From Pseudomonas sp. GR 6-02 (GTDB lineage Bacteria; Pseudomonadota; Gammaproteobacteria; Pseudomonadales; Pseudomonadaceae): a stretch of DNA of 64,000 nucleotides. Under the pieces are notes generated by a model. It did no database searches, had not been told where the DNA came from, and was given only the letters and a program-made list of their open reading frames with translations. This document shows, in pieces, positions 39,553 through 47,467 of this stretch. Location of the stretch: assembly GCF_001655615.1 (NCBI RefSeq), contig NZ_CP011567.1:4287001-4351000 (forward strand), in the 5' to 3' direction. Position 1 is the stretch's first letter. Each line of letters opens with the position of its first letter. Made by a program: the position numbers and the translations under genes.

Positions 39553-40173
39553 TCAGATCAGATGATTGCGCTTGGCGAAATCGCGCAGGTGTACCGCAGC
39601 GTTCACGCCCAGTTTTTCGATCAAGCGGGTCTTGTAGGTGCTGACGGTTTTGTGACTCAGGTGCGTAAGCTCGGCGATGGCCTTGTTACTCATACCCTGG
39701 GCCAAATACCGCAGGATTGTCAGTTCGCGGTTGGAAAGTTTATCGATCATCTCTTTTTCGCTGCGTTGCCGGGGGTCCTGCGATCCCGCAGGCAACCGCG
39801 CGAAAAAGGTGTAACCGGCCATGACGGCGTGCACGGCTTTTTGCAATTGTTGCAAGGAGCGGGTCTTGGCGACATAAGCCATGGCCCGGGCGCGCATGCA
39901 ACGCTCTTGAAAAAAAAGCGGATCCAGGGAAGTGAAAACCAGTACCAGACATAGCCAACCATTGGCCCTGATCCGGTCCAGCAGCTCCAGCCCATCGCCA
40001 CCGGGCATAACCAGATCCAGTATCACCAGATCGACTGCATGCTCACGAAGTATCGATAAGGCCTCGCCAACACTGGACGCCTCAAAAATGAGTTTGAAGC
40101 CTTCCCGCTCGAGTACAAGTGTGACTGCGGCACGTACCACCGGATGATCGTCCACAATCAGCGCTTTCTTCAT
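39553..40173 (-). CDS. BvgA/EvgA-type LuxR-family response regulator
   Basis: A 206-residue regulator: receiver (VDDHPVVR, phospho-acceptor Asp53 in LVILDLVMPG) and a LuxR-type helix-turn-helix (LSNRELTILRYLAQGMSNKAIAELTHLSHKTVSTYKTRL). It is phosphorylated by the adjoining hybrid kinase through the HPt domain. The ATG at 40173 has AAAGGAATTGCC upstream. The start chosen gives the standard length; a longer frame adds 27 unrelated residues. Confidence 0.93.
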   Translation of the reverse strand: MKKALIVDDHPVVRAAVTLVLEREGFKLIFEASSVGEALSILREHAVDLVILDLVMPGGDGLELLDRIRANGWLCLVLVFTSLDPLFFQERCMRARAMAYVAKTRSLQQLQKAVHAVMAGYTFFARLPAGSQDPRQRSEKEMIDKLSNRELTILRYLAQGMSNKAIAELTHLSHKTVSTYKTRLIEKLGVNAAVHLRDFAKRNHLI

Positions 40174-40314
40174 GGCAATTCCTTTGCAAAAACTCAACGA
40201 TTGCCCGCCGGTAACCGCCGGGATAGACGCAGCGGCTGCGCAATGACTTTGCACGGAATGCTGGAAGAATGTACCTGTCAGAAATGATAGTACCGACGAA
40301 CGGTGCCCCTGGAC

Positions 40315-40692
40315 TCAACCGATCCGTTGTCGATTCCGCTCCTGATCCAGTGGCGATGCAGCTTCACACGCAGGCGGATCGATGAGCTCCATCAGCCGTC
40401 GAATGGCGGCTAAATCCGGCAGCGCCGCGTGGTCTTCGTAGATCAAGGCGTGGTGAACCTGGCGGTTATCGCGCAAGAACCCGGACAGATCCAATGCCCC
40501 TGCCGCCAGAGAGGCATTGATGATCACCAGGTCGAACGGCTCGCATCCGTACTCGACCAGATTCAGCATGTCGGCAAGACTTTGCACCGGCGCCACTCGG
40601 TAATAACCGAGCTGGTTGAACAACCGCTCGGTTTTCATCCGGTGAAAATGCTGTTGGTCGGCGATCAGGATGCGCAAGGCTTTGTTGATCAT
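40315..40692 (-). CDS. Degenerate stand-alone receiver protein
   Basis: A 125-residue protein with receiver-like topology (LRILIADQQHFHRMKTERLF, FDLVIINASLAAG). The phospho-acceptor Asp is Asn59 (VIINA), the acidic pair is reduced to a single Asp12 (ADQQ), and the Lys-Pro of the last strand is missing (IDPP). It should not be phosphorylatable. It lies 141 bases upstream of the BvgA-type gene on the same strand, so may adapt that pathway, but this is inferred. Confidence 0.7.
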   Translation of the reverse strand: MINKALRILIADQQHFHRMKTERLFNQLGYYRVAPVQSLADMLNLVEYGCEPFDLVIINASLAAGALDLSGFLRDNRQVHHALIYEDHAALPDLAAIRRLMELIDPPACEAASPLDQERNRQRIG

Positions 40693-40821
40693 CACGGGCC
40701 TCAGGTCGATGGCTGATGAGTGAGGCGGCAAGGCTACGGAAGACCCGAGAAGCGTTCTGTAGGACTTTTCCTAAAAATAGGGCGCTCTGTCCGACTTGAA
40801 GATCAAGAGATCGCAGCCTGT

Positions 40822-40854
40822 GTAGGAGCTGGCGCAGCCTGCGGCAACTCCTAC
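40822..40854. repeat. REP-type palindrome
   Basis: GTAGGAGCTGGCGCAG and its imperfect inverse ending CTCCTAC form a stem between mgtA and the degenerate receiver gene, downstream of mgtA. Confidence 0.7.
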
Positions 40855-40865
40855 TTTTGGCAGCC

Positions 40866-43583
40866 TTACTGCCAGCCAAACCGCCGAATATAGAAACCTT
40901 TCACCGCCTGGGTCAGTGCCATGTACGCCAGCAGAATCACCGGCAGGAACACAAAATACAGCGACGGCAGCGCCTGCAGTTTGAAGTAATGCGCCAGCGG
41001 CCCCATCGGCAGGAAAATCCCCACGGCCATGATGATGCCCGTCATCACCAGCAGCGGGGTGGCGGCGCGGCTTTGCAGGAACGGGACCTTCGGCGTGCGG
41101 ATCATGTGCACGATCAGCGTCTGGGTCAGCAGCCCGACCACGAACCAGCCGGACTGGAACAGGGTCTGGTGGTCCGGGGTGTTGGCATCGAACACGTACC
41201 ACATCAAGGCAAAGGTGCTGATGTCGAAGATCGAACTGATCGGGCCGAAAAACAGCATGAAGCGTCCGACGTCCGCTGGCTGCCAGCGTTGGGGCTGTTT
41301 CAGCATGTCTTCATCGACGTTATCGAACGGGATGGCGATCTGCGAAATGTCATAGAGCAGGTTCTGCACCAGCAGGTGCATCGGCAGCATGGGCAGGAAC
41401 GGAATGAACGCACTGGCCACCAGCACCGAGAACACGTTTCCGAAGTTCGAGCTGGCGGTCATTTTGATGTACTTGAGCATGTTGGCGAAGGTCCGCCGCC
41501 CTTCCAGCACGCCCTCCTCCAGCACCATCAGGCTTTTTTCCAGAAGAATGATGTCCGCCGCTTCCTTGGCGATGTCCACCGCGCTGTCCACCGAAATGCC
41601 GATGTCAGCAGTGCGCAGGGCTGGCGCATCGTTGATGCCGTCGCCCATGAAACCGACCACGTGACCGTTGCCCTTGAGCAGGCGGACGATGCGTTCCTTG
41701 TGCGACGGCGTGAGTTTGGCGAAGACGTTGGTGGTCTCGACCGCCACCGCCAGCTCGGCGTCGCTCATGCGCTCGATGTCGTTGCCCATCAGCAGGCCTT
41801 GCTGTTCCAGCCCGACTTCACGGCAGATTTTCGCGGTCACCAGTTCGTTGTCGCCAGTCAGCACTTTCACCGCCACACCGTGCGCGGCCAGGGCCTTGAG
41901 CGCCGGCGCGGTGCTTTCCTTCGGTGGATCGAGGAAAGCCACATAACCGATCAGCGTCAGCGCCTGTTCATCGGCCAGGCTGTAAGTGTCGCGCCCCTCG
42001 ATCATTGGCCGCGCCGCCACCGCCACCACCCGCAGGCCTTCGGCATTGAAGGTGGCGGTGACTTGGCGAATCCGCGCCAGCAATTCATCGCTCAGCGCCT
42101 CGTCGGCATCGCCGTGGCGCACCCGGGTGCACACCGCCAGCACTTCCTCCACCGCGCCTTTGCAGATCAGCAGATGCGGCTGATCACGCTCGGCCACCAC
42201 CACCGACATGCGCCGACGGGTGAAGTCGAACGGAATCTCGTCGACCTTGCGAAACGCCGTGCCGACTTTCAGTTCACGGTGGATCTCCACGTGTTCCAGC
42301 ACGGCCACGTCCAGCAGGTTTTTCAGGCCGGTCTGGTAGTAGCTGTTGAGGTAGGCCATTTCCAGCACGTCATCGGAATCGTTACCCCAGACATCGACGT
42401 TGCGCGCGAGGAAGATTTTGTCCTGGGTCAGGGTGCCGGTCTTGTCGGTGCAGAGCACGTCCATGGCGCCGAAGTTCTGGATCGCATCGAGGCGTTTGAC
42501 GATGACTTTTTTGCGCGACAGGAACACCGCGCCTTTTGCCAGGGTCGAGGTGACAATCATCGGCAGCATTTCCGGGGTCAGGCCCACGGCGATCGACAGC
42601 GCGAACAGCAACGCTTCGGTCCAGTCACCCTTGGTGAAACCGTTGATGAACAACACCAGCGGCGCCATGACGAACATGAAGCGGATCAGCAACCAGCTGA
42701 CCTTGTTGACTCCGGTCTGAAACGAAGTCGGCGCACGATCGGTGGCACCGACCCGCTGCGCCAGCGCGCCGAAATAGGTGTTGTTGCCAGTGGTGAGAAT
42801 CAGCGCCATGGCCGTGCCGGACACCACGTTGGTGCCCATGAACAGGATGTTGTCGAGGTCCAGCGGGTTGTGGGTGTGGTTGTCCTGCTGACGTGGGAAT
42901 TTTTCCACCGGCATCGATTCACCGGTCATCGCGGCCTGGCTGACGAACAGGTCCTTGGCGTTGAGCACTCGGCAATCGGCAGGAATCATGTCACCGGCCG
43001 AGAGCACGATCAGGTCGCCCGGCACCAGTTGCTTGATCGGCAATTCGAGGCGTTGCGCACCGTTGTTCGCCTCCTCCCGACGCATCACCGTGGCGGTGTT
43101 GCTGACCATCGCCTTGAGCGCGTCGGCGGCCTGGTTGGATTTGGTTTCCTGCCAGAAACGCAGCAAGGTCGAGAGCACCACCATCGAGAAAATCACGATG
43201 GCGGCTTTCATGTCTTCGGTCAGCCAGGAGATCACCGCCAGCAAGGTCAGCAGCAGGTTGAACGGGTTTTTGTAGCAGTGCCACAGGTGCGTCCACCACG
43301 GCAGCGGTTGCTCGTGCTCGACTTCATTGAGGCCATATTGCTCGCGCAGGGCATCGGCTTCGGCTTCACTCAGGCCGTCGGTGTGGCTGCCGAGGTTATC
43401 CAGCAATTGGCCGGTGTCGCTGTTGGCAGCGGCGACCAGGGTTTGCGCGAGCGTCGGCGGGACTTCACGGCTGACCGTGGTGTCGGTGAAGCTTTCCAGC
43501 AGCGCCAGTCGACGGAAGTGCCGGGCGATGTGACGGTTTCGCAGGAATCCGGCGAAGAATTCTTTCAGCCAGGTCAGGTTCAT
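40866..43583 (-). CDS. mgtA: Magnesium-translocating P-type ATPase
   Basis: A 905-residue P3B-type ATPase importing Mg2+ across the inner membrane. The phosphorylated Asp380 lies in LCTDKTGTLTQD, the actuator motif is AAMTGESMPVE, the hinge is VVGFMGDGINDAPALR, and helix M4 has GLTPEMLPMIV. Length matches MgtA/MgtB. It is usually induced at low Mg2+ by PhoPQ and leader RNA. The ATG at 43581-43583 follows a G-rich ribosome site. Confidence 0.95.
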   Translation of the reverse strand: MNLTWLKEFFAGFLRNRHIARHFRRLALLESFTDTTVSREVPPTLAQTLVAAANSDTGQLLDNLGSHTDGLSEAEADALREQYGLNEVEHEQPLPWWTHLWHCYKNPFNLLLTLLAVISWLTEDMKAAIVIFSMVVLSTLLRFWQETKSNQAADALKAMVSNTATVMRREEANNGAQRLELPIKQLVPGDLIVLSAGDMIPADCRVLNAKDLFVSQAAMTGESMPVEKFPRQQDNHTHNPLDLDNILFMGTNVVSGTAMALILTTGNNTYFGALAQRVGATDRAPTSFQTGVNKVSWLLIRFMFVMAPLVLFINGFTKGDWTEALLFALSIAVGLTPEMLPMIVTSTLAKGAVFLSRKKVIVKRLDAIQNFGAMDVLCTDKTGTLTQDKIFLARNVDVWGNDSDDVLEMAYLNSYYQTGLKNLLDVAVLEHVEIHRELKVGTAFRKVDEIPFDFTRRRMSVVVAERDQPHLLICKGAVEEVLAVCTRVRHGDADEALSDELLARIRQVTATFNAEGLRVVAVAARPMIEGRDTYSLADEQALTLIGYVAFLDPPKESTAPALKALAAHGVAVKVLTGDNELVTAKICREVGLEQQGLLMGNDIERMSDAELAVAVETTNVFAKLTPSHKERIVRLLKGNGHVVGFMGDGINDAPALRTADIGISVDSAVDIAKEAADIILLEKSLMVLEEGVLEGRRTFANMLKYIKMTASSNFGNVFSVLVASAFIPFLPMLPMHLLVQNLLYDISQIAIPFDNVDEDMLKQPQRWQPADVGRFMLFFGPISSIFDISTFALMWYVFDANTPDHQTLFQSGWFVVGLLTQTLIVHMIRTPKVPFLQSRAATPLLVMTGIIMAVGIFLPMGPLAHYFKLQALPSLYFVFLPVILLAYMALTQAVKGFYIRRFGWQ

Positions 43584-43972
43584 GGCAGTGCCCCCCAGGG
43601 TCAGCCGGGAAACCGTCGAGCAGGCGTGTCGAGGCGCTGCGATGACGACACGGGGTCGAACATCACACGCTGTTCAGCGTCGATGAGAGAGACGTCGGGA
43701 GTCGGGCCAAAACCGGCCACGATCGGGATGCCGCTGCTCGCTTTACGGCGAGACAACGGCAGAAAAAGGCTGCGCGTTATCTTGCCGGGAAAATGCCGGT
43801 TACCGAGACCGGCCGACAACTGTCACTCGAACAAGTACCCACTGTGGGTCTCCGCTAATTGATGAAAACGCGTGAAGCTTACGCCGCGATATCTAGAGAG
43901 TAAACGCTGCGCAGGGGTGTTGCAGGGGGAATCTCGGGGTTCTTCAGGAAGGGTTCAGGTTGATCGCAAACC
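43584..43972. other. mgtA leader and intergenic region with a short proline-containing ORF
   Basis: Nearly 390 bases precede mgtA. On the minus strand a 20-codon ORF from ATG at 43663 to TGA at 43601 begins MFDPV and ends ARRFPG; it stops 17 bases before mgtA. The MDP..P..RR pattern recalls the MgtL leader peptide of enterobacteria, although the position is closer to the gene. No other convincing gene is present. Confidence 0.35.
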
Positions 43973-44010
43973 TGTGGCGAGGGGGCGTTCCGACAAGCCC
44001 CCTCGCCACA
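43973..44010. repeat. REP-type hairpin downstream of pvdA
   Basis: TGTGGCGAGGGGGC and its inverse GCCCCCTCGCCACA surround a short centre, six bases from the pvdA stop. It probably also ends the pvdA transcript. The arm family (GTGGCGAGGG) also occurs at 50871 and 52627. Confidence 0.85.
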
Positions 44011-44015
44011 AAATC

Positions 44016-45347
44016 TCAGCTGGCAGTCGCCAACAACACGTCCCTCACCGATCGGCCACGGGATTTGCCATGGTCATACAACGAGCCGGCAATTTCATCG
44101 GCGCGGATCGGCAGGATCGACAGCAAGGTGTCGCTCAAGCCGTGGCTGGCCTGGCAGAAACCCTGCATGTAGATGCCGGCCTTGCAACGCTCGTCGGTGA
44201 TCAGCCTGTAATTGCGATCGACTTCGAAATCGCCCAGGTATTGTTCCAGCGGCGCCAACAGTTTGCGGTGCATCTGCCGCTCGTAACCGGTGGCCAGCAC
44301 CACGGCGTCGTAGCGGTGAACCGTGACTTCGCCGGTGGCGTTGTTGCGCATCGCCAGCTCGATACCGCGCTCGGTCGCGGTGGCTTTTTCGACGGTGGTC
44401 AGGGTACGGAACGCATGGCGCGCGATGCCCGAGACTTTCTGCCGGTAGAAGATCCCGTAGATGCGTTCTATCAGGTCGATGTCCACCACCGAATAGTTGG
44501 TGTTGTGGTACTCGTTGACCAGACGCTCGCGTTCACTGCTGGCCTGCTGGAACACCAGGTCGGTGAACTCCGGCGAGAACACTTCGTTGACGAAGGGGCT
44601 GTCATCGGCCGGCTTCAGGGCCGAGCCGCGCAGGATCATGTCCACCTGCACCGACGGGAAGCTGTCGTTGAGGTCGATGAAGGCCTCCGCCGCGCTCTGC
44701 CCGCCGCCGATGATCGCGATGTTCATCGGTTGGTTGTTCACGCACGGTTGCCTGGCCATGCGCTCCAGGTACTGGGAATGGTGGAACACCCGACCGTCAT
44801 CCTTCAGTGCCTTGAACGCTTCGGGAATCCGCGGTGTACCGCCGGCGCTGACCACCACCGAACGGGTGGTACGCACATGCTGCAAACCCTGGGTATCACG
44901 CGAGATCACTCGCAACGCCTCGACCTGCTGGTTATGCAGCACCGGCTCGATGGTCAGCACTTCCTCGCCGTAGCGACTCTGCCCGGTGAATTGCCCGGCG
45001 ACCCAGCGCAGGTAGTCGTTGTACTCCATGCGGCACGGATAGAAGGTGCCGAGGTTGATGAAGTCCACCAGACGACCATGGTGCTTGAGGTAGTTGACGA
45101 AGGAATACGGGCTGGTCGGGTTGCGCAGCGTCACCAGGTCCTTGAGAAAAGAAATCTGCAGTTCGCTCTGGGTGACCAGGGTGTTGCCGTGCCAGCGGTA
45201 GTCCGCCTGCTTGTCGAGAAACAGCACATCCAGCTCGCCCTGGCTCGGCCCGCGCTCTTGCAGGGCGATGGCCAGGGCCAGGTTCGAAGGGCCGAAACCA
45301 ACGCCGATCAGGTCGTGAACGATGGGCGATGCAATTGCCTGTGTCAT
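44016..45347 (-). CDS. pvdA: L-ornithine N5-monooxygenase
   Basis: A 443-residue flavin monooxygenase hydroxylating ornithine to N5-hydroxyornithine, the hydroxamate precursor of pyoverdine. The FAD-binding motif is GVGFGPSNLALAIAL, the NADPH motif IIGGGQSAAEAFIDL, and the substrate-lid region VVLATGYERQMH. The ATG at 45347 (MTQAIASPIVHDL) is the family start. A PvdS box lies about 96 bases upstream, so expression is under iron starvation. No formyl- or acyltransferase gene (pvdF-like) is visible in the window. Confidence 0.96.
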   Translation of the reverse strand: MTQAIASPIVHDLIGVGFGPSNLALAIALQERGPSQGELDVLFLDKQADYRWHGNTLVTQSELQISFLKDLVTLRNPTSPYSFVNYLKHHGRLVDFINLGTFYPCRMEYNDYLRWVAGQFTGQSRYGEEVLTIEPVLHNQQVEALRVISRDTQGLQHVRTTRSVVVSAGGTPRIPEAFKALKDDGRVFHHSQYLERMARQPCVNNQPMNIAIIGGGQSAAEAFIDLNDSFPSVQVDMILRGSALKPADDSPFVNEVFSPEFTDLVFQQASSERERLVNEYHNTNYSVVDIDLIERIYGIFYRQKVSGIARHAFRTLTTVEKATATERGIELAMRNNATGEVTVHRYDAVVLATGYERQMHRKLLAPLEQYLGDFEVDRNYRLITDERCKAGIYMQGFCQASHGLSDTLLSILPIRADEIAGSLYDHGKSRGRSVRDVLLATAS

Positions 45348-45442
45348 TTCCAGTGTCCTCTGGATAAACCCCGCAGCTGCGGGGATAAAGCCTGGGTGAC
45401 CTGACCGGCCTTTGGCGGCAGCAGATCGTCTGTTGAATAGGA

Positions 45443-45466
45443 ACGAGGACCATGAAAAAAAATTTA
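45443..45466 (-). promoter_or_regulatory. PvdS iron-starvation box for pvdA
   Basis: On the minus strand TAAAT is followed after exactly 16 bases by CGT, the published PvdS promoter pattern. It lies in the fpvI-pvdA gap, about 96 bases before the pvdA ATG. Confidence 0.88.
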
Positions 45467-45478
45467 ACGAGGACTGAT

Positions 45479-45961
45479 TTAAGCGACGTCCCACTGGCGC
45501 ATGCGCACCCGGCAATGCTTCATGGCATTGACGATGTGCTTTTCCACCAGCGCTTTGGAAATCCCCAGGTGCTCGGCGATTTGCGGGTGTGACAGGCCTT
45601 CGATCTTGCGCAGCAGAAAGCTCTCGCGACACAGCCGTGGCAATTCCGCCAGTGCGCGCTGGAGCATGTCCAGGCGCTGACCGTGATCGAGGCTGTTGTG
45701 GGGCGAAGGGATGAAGTAGCGTTCTTCGCTGTCGAGCACATCCAGAGACTCGACCTGACGCAAGGCATTGCGTCGATGGTCATCGATCACCAGGTTGAGC
45801 GCGGTGCGATAAAGGAACGCCCGGGGTTGTTCGATCGGCGTGTCGCTGGAACGCTCCAGTACCCGCAGATACGCGTCATGCACCACATCTTCGGCCACCT
45901 GGCGGTTGCCTAGCCTGGCGTTCAGGAAACACACCAGCTCGCGATAGTAGTTTTCCAACAT
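45479..45961 (-). CDS. fpvI: FpvI-type ECF sigma factor
   Basis: A 160-residue iron-starvation sigma factor with region 2 (QVAEDVVHDAYLRVLERS, PRAFLYRTALNLVIDDHRR) and region 4 (LPRLCRESFLLRKIEGLSHPQIAEHLGISKALVEKHI). In P. aeruginosa FpvI drives fpvA and is held by the FpvR anti-sigma until ferripyoverdine binds FpvA. No fpvR-like gene adjoins it here. It is placed next to pvdA and has its own candidate Fur box upstream. PvdS itself is also ECF but of longer length; the FpvI assignment is favoured by context. Confidence 0.85.
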   Translation of the reverse strand: MLENYYRELVCFLNARLGNRQVAEDVVHDAYLRVLERSSDTPIEQPRAFLYRTALNLVIDDHRRNALRQVESLDVLDSEERYFIPSPHNSLDHGQRLDMLQRALAELPRLCRESFLLRKIEGLSHPQIAEHLGISKALVEKHIVNAMKHCRVRMRQWDVA

Positions 45962-46060
45962 GACTCCCGGCCGCACGGGGTGCGGTTTCTATCCTTGAAC
46001 CAGATCTGCCACCGCCCAAGTAGGCAGTGGCACGATGATGGCGATTTCGAGCGTGTAATT

Positions 46061-46079
46061 TATAGTAATTCTCATATAG
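46061..46079. promoter_or_regulatory. Candidate Fur box upstream of fpvI
   Basis: TATAGTAATTCTCATATAG, centred on AATT, resembles Fur-binding sites in pseudomonads (TAATTCTCAT core). It lies 100 bases upstream of the fpvI start and about 85 bases from the divergent PvdS box for pvdR. Confidence 0.55.
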
Positions 46080-46162
46080 ATTTAAAGCGCTGTTTCCATT
46101 TGCCTGCTAAATAGTGCTGTCCTATACCTTTGACTTTGTCTGTCACTCAAAGCCTCAACGCT

Positions 46163-46186
46163 TAAATTCCCCGCCCCTTCCCTCGT
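46163..46186 (+). promoter_or_regulatory. PvdS iron-starvation box for pvdRT-opmQ
   Basis: TAAAT, 16 bases, CGT on the plus strand, about 108 bases before the pvdR start. The leader downstream contains alternative hairpins. Confidence 0.88.
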
Positions 46187-46192
46187 CTACAG

Positions 46193-46238
46193 GACAGCTC
46201 CCCGTGGCTGTCGGTCCTCCGACAGCGTTCAGCTGTCG
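46193..46238 (+). promoter_or_regulatory. Mutually exclusive hairpins in the pvdR leader
   Basis: GCTGTCGG (46207-46214) pairs with CCGACAGC (46219-46226) around a TCCT loop. The same CGACAGC can instead pair with GCTGTCG at 46232-46238, and GACAGCT (46193-46199) with AGCTGTC (46231-46237). The segments lie between the PvdS box and the pvdR ATG, so they should be transcribed. Confidence 0.55.
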
Positions 46239-46294
46239 CCAGGTTTGGCACGCCTGCTGAATGACGGGCCGAATCCTATTGGCCGGAACCCTGC

Positions 46295-47467
46295 ATGAAA
46301 CGTCCCCGTCACACCCGACGCGCCCTGCTTGTTGCTCTTTGTCTGATCCCCGTTATCGCCATCGCGGCCTGGCAGGTTTTGCCAGCGGGTCGTGACCGCT
46401 TCGCCACGGTCCAGGTCGCGCGCGGCGACATCGAAAGCAGCGTCACGGCGCTGGGAACCCTGCAACCGAGGCGGTATGTCGATGTCGGCGCCCAGGCCTC
46501 CGGGCAGATCCACAAGATCCATGTGGAGGTCGGTGACGTGGTCAAGGAAGGCCAGTTGCTGGTGGAAATCGATCCCTCCACCCAACAGGCCAAACTCGAC
46601 GCCGGGCGTTTTTCCATCGACAACCTCAAGGCGCAGCTGCAGGAACAGCGGGCACAGCACGACCTGGCCCGGCAGAAATATCAGCGCCAGCAGAACCTCG
46701 CCGCCGGCGGCGCGACACGCGACGAAGATGTGCAAACGGCCCAGGCCGAACTGCGCACCACGCAAGCGCGCATCGACATGTTCGAGGCGCAGATCCGCCA
46801 GGCTCAGGCCAACCTGCGCAGCGATCAGGCCGAACTCGGCTATACGCGCATTTACGCACCGATGAGCGGAACGGTTGTGGCCCTCGATGCCCGCGAAGGC
46901 CAGACACTCAACGCCCAGCAACAAACGCCGCTGATCCTGCGCATCGCCAAACTGTCGCCGATGACGGTCTGGGCCGAGGTCTCGGAGGCTGACATCGGCC
47001 ACGTCAAACCCGGCATGAGCGCCTGGTTCACCACGCTCAGCGGCGGTAACCGGCGCTGGAGCAGCACGGTGCGGCAGATTTTGCCGATACCGCCCAAACC
47101 GCTGGATCAGACCAGCCAGGGCGGCGGCAGTCCGGCCAGTTCCAGTAAAAGCGGGACGGCCCGCGTGGTGCTGTACACGGTGCTGCTGGACGTCGACAAC
47201 GCCGACAACGCGCTGATGGCGGAAATGACCGCCCAAGTGTTCTTCGTTTCCAACCAGGCAAAAAACGTCCTTACCGCGCCGGTCGCCGCCTTGCAGGGCG
47301 GCCCGCAGACCGACAGTCAAACGGCTCGGGTGGTCGCCCAGAACGGCAGCATCGAGCAACGGACCGTGCGCACCGGCATCAGCGACCGCCTGAAGGTGCA
47401 GATCCTCGACGGACTGGCCGAAGGCGATCACCTGTTGATCGGCCCCGCCGACGGCAGCGGAGGTTGA
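46295..47467 (+). CDS. pvdR: Pyoverdine export adaptor (MacA family)
   Basis: A 390-residue periplasmic membrane-fusion protein anchored by one N-terminal helix (ALLVALCLIPVIAIAAWQVL). It has the lipoyl domain halves (VDVGAQASGQIHKIHVEVGDVVKEGQLL, YAPMSGTVVALDAREGQTL) and an intervening coiled hairpin (about 100-180). It links PvdT to OpmQ for secretion of new and recycled pyoverdine. The next gene follows immediately after its stop. Confidence 0.94.
   Translation: MKRPRHTRRALLVALCLIPVIAIAAWQVLPAGRDRFATVQVARGDIESSVTALGTLQPRRYVDVGAQASGQIHKIHVEVGDVVKEGQLLVEIDPSTQQAKLDAGRFSIDNLKAQLQEQRAQHDLARQKYQRQQNLAAGGATRDEDVQTAQAELRTTQARIDMFEAQIRQAQANLRSDQAELGYTRIYAPMSGTVVALDAREGQTLNAQQQTPLILRIAKLSPMTVWAEVSEADIGHVKPGMSAWFTTLSGGNRRWSSTVRQILPIPPKPLDQTSQGGGSPASSSKSGTARVVLYTVLLDVDNADNALMAEMTAQVFFVSNQAKNVLTAPVAALQGGPQTDSQTARVVAQNGSIEQRTVRTGISDRLKVQILDGLAEGDHLLIGPADGSGG

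Noticed and set aside
43601..43819. A 72-codon minus-strand ORF ending just before mgtA
   Set aside because: Only its last 20 codons resemble a plausible leader peptide; the longer version has no ribosome site or homology that I can see.
40857..43862. A 1001-codon open frame on the plus strand opposite mgtA
   Set aside because: It is an antisense shadow of mgtA in high-GC DNA; the encoded His/Gln/Arg-rich sequence has no domain, whereas the minus strand encodes an unmistakable P-type ATPase.
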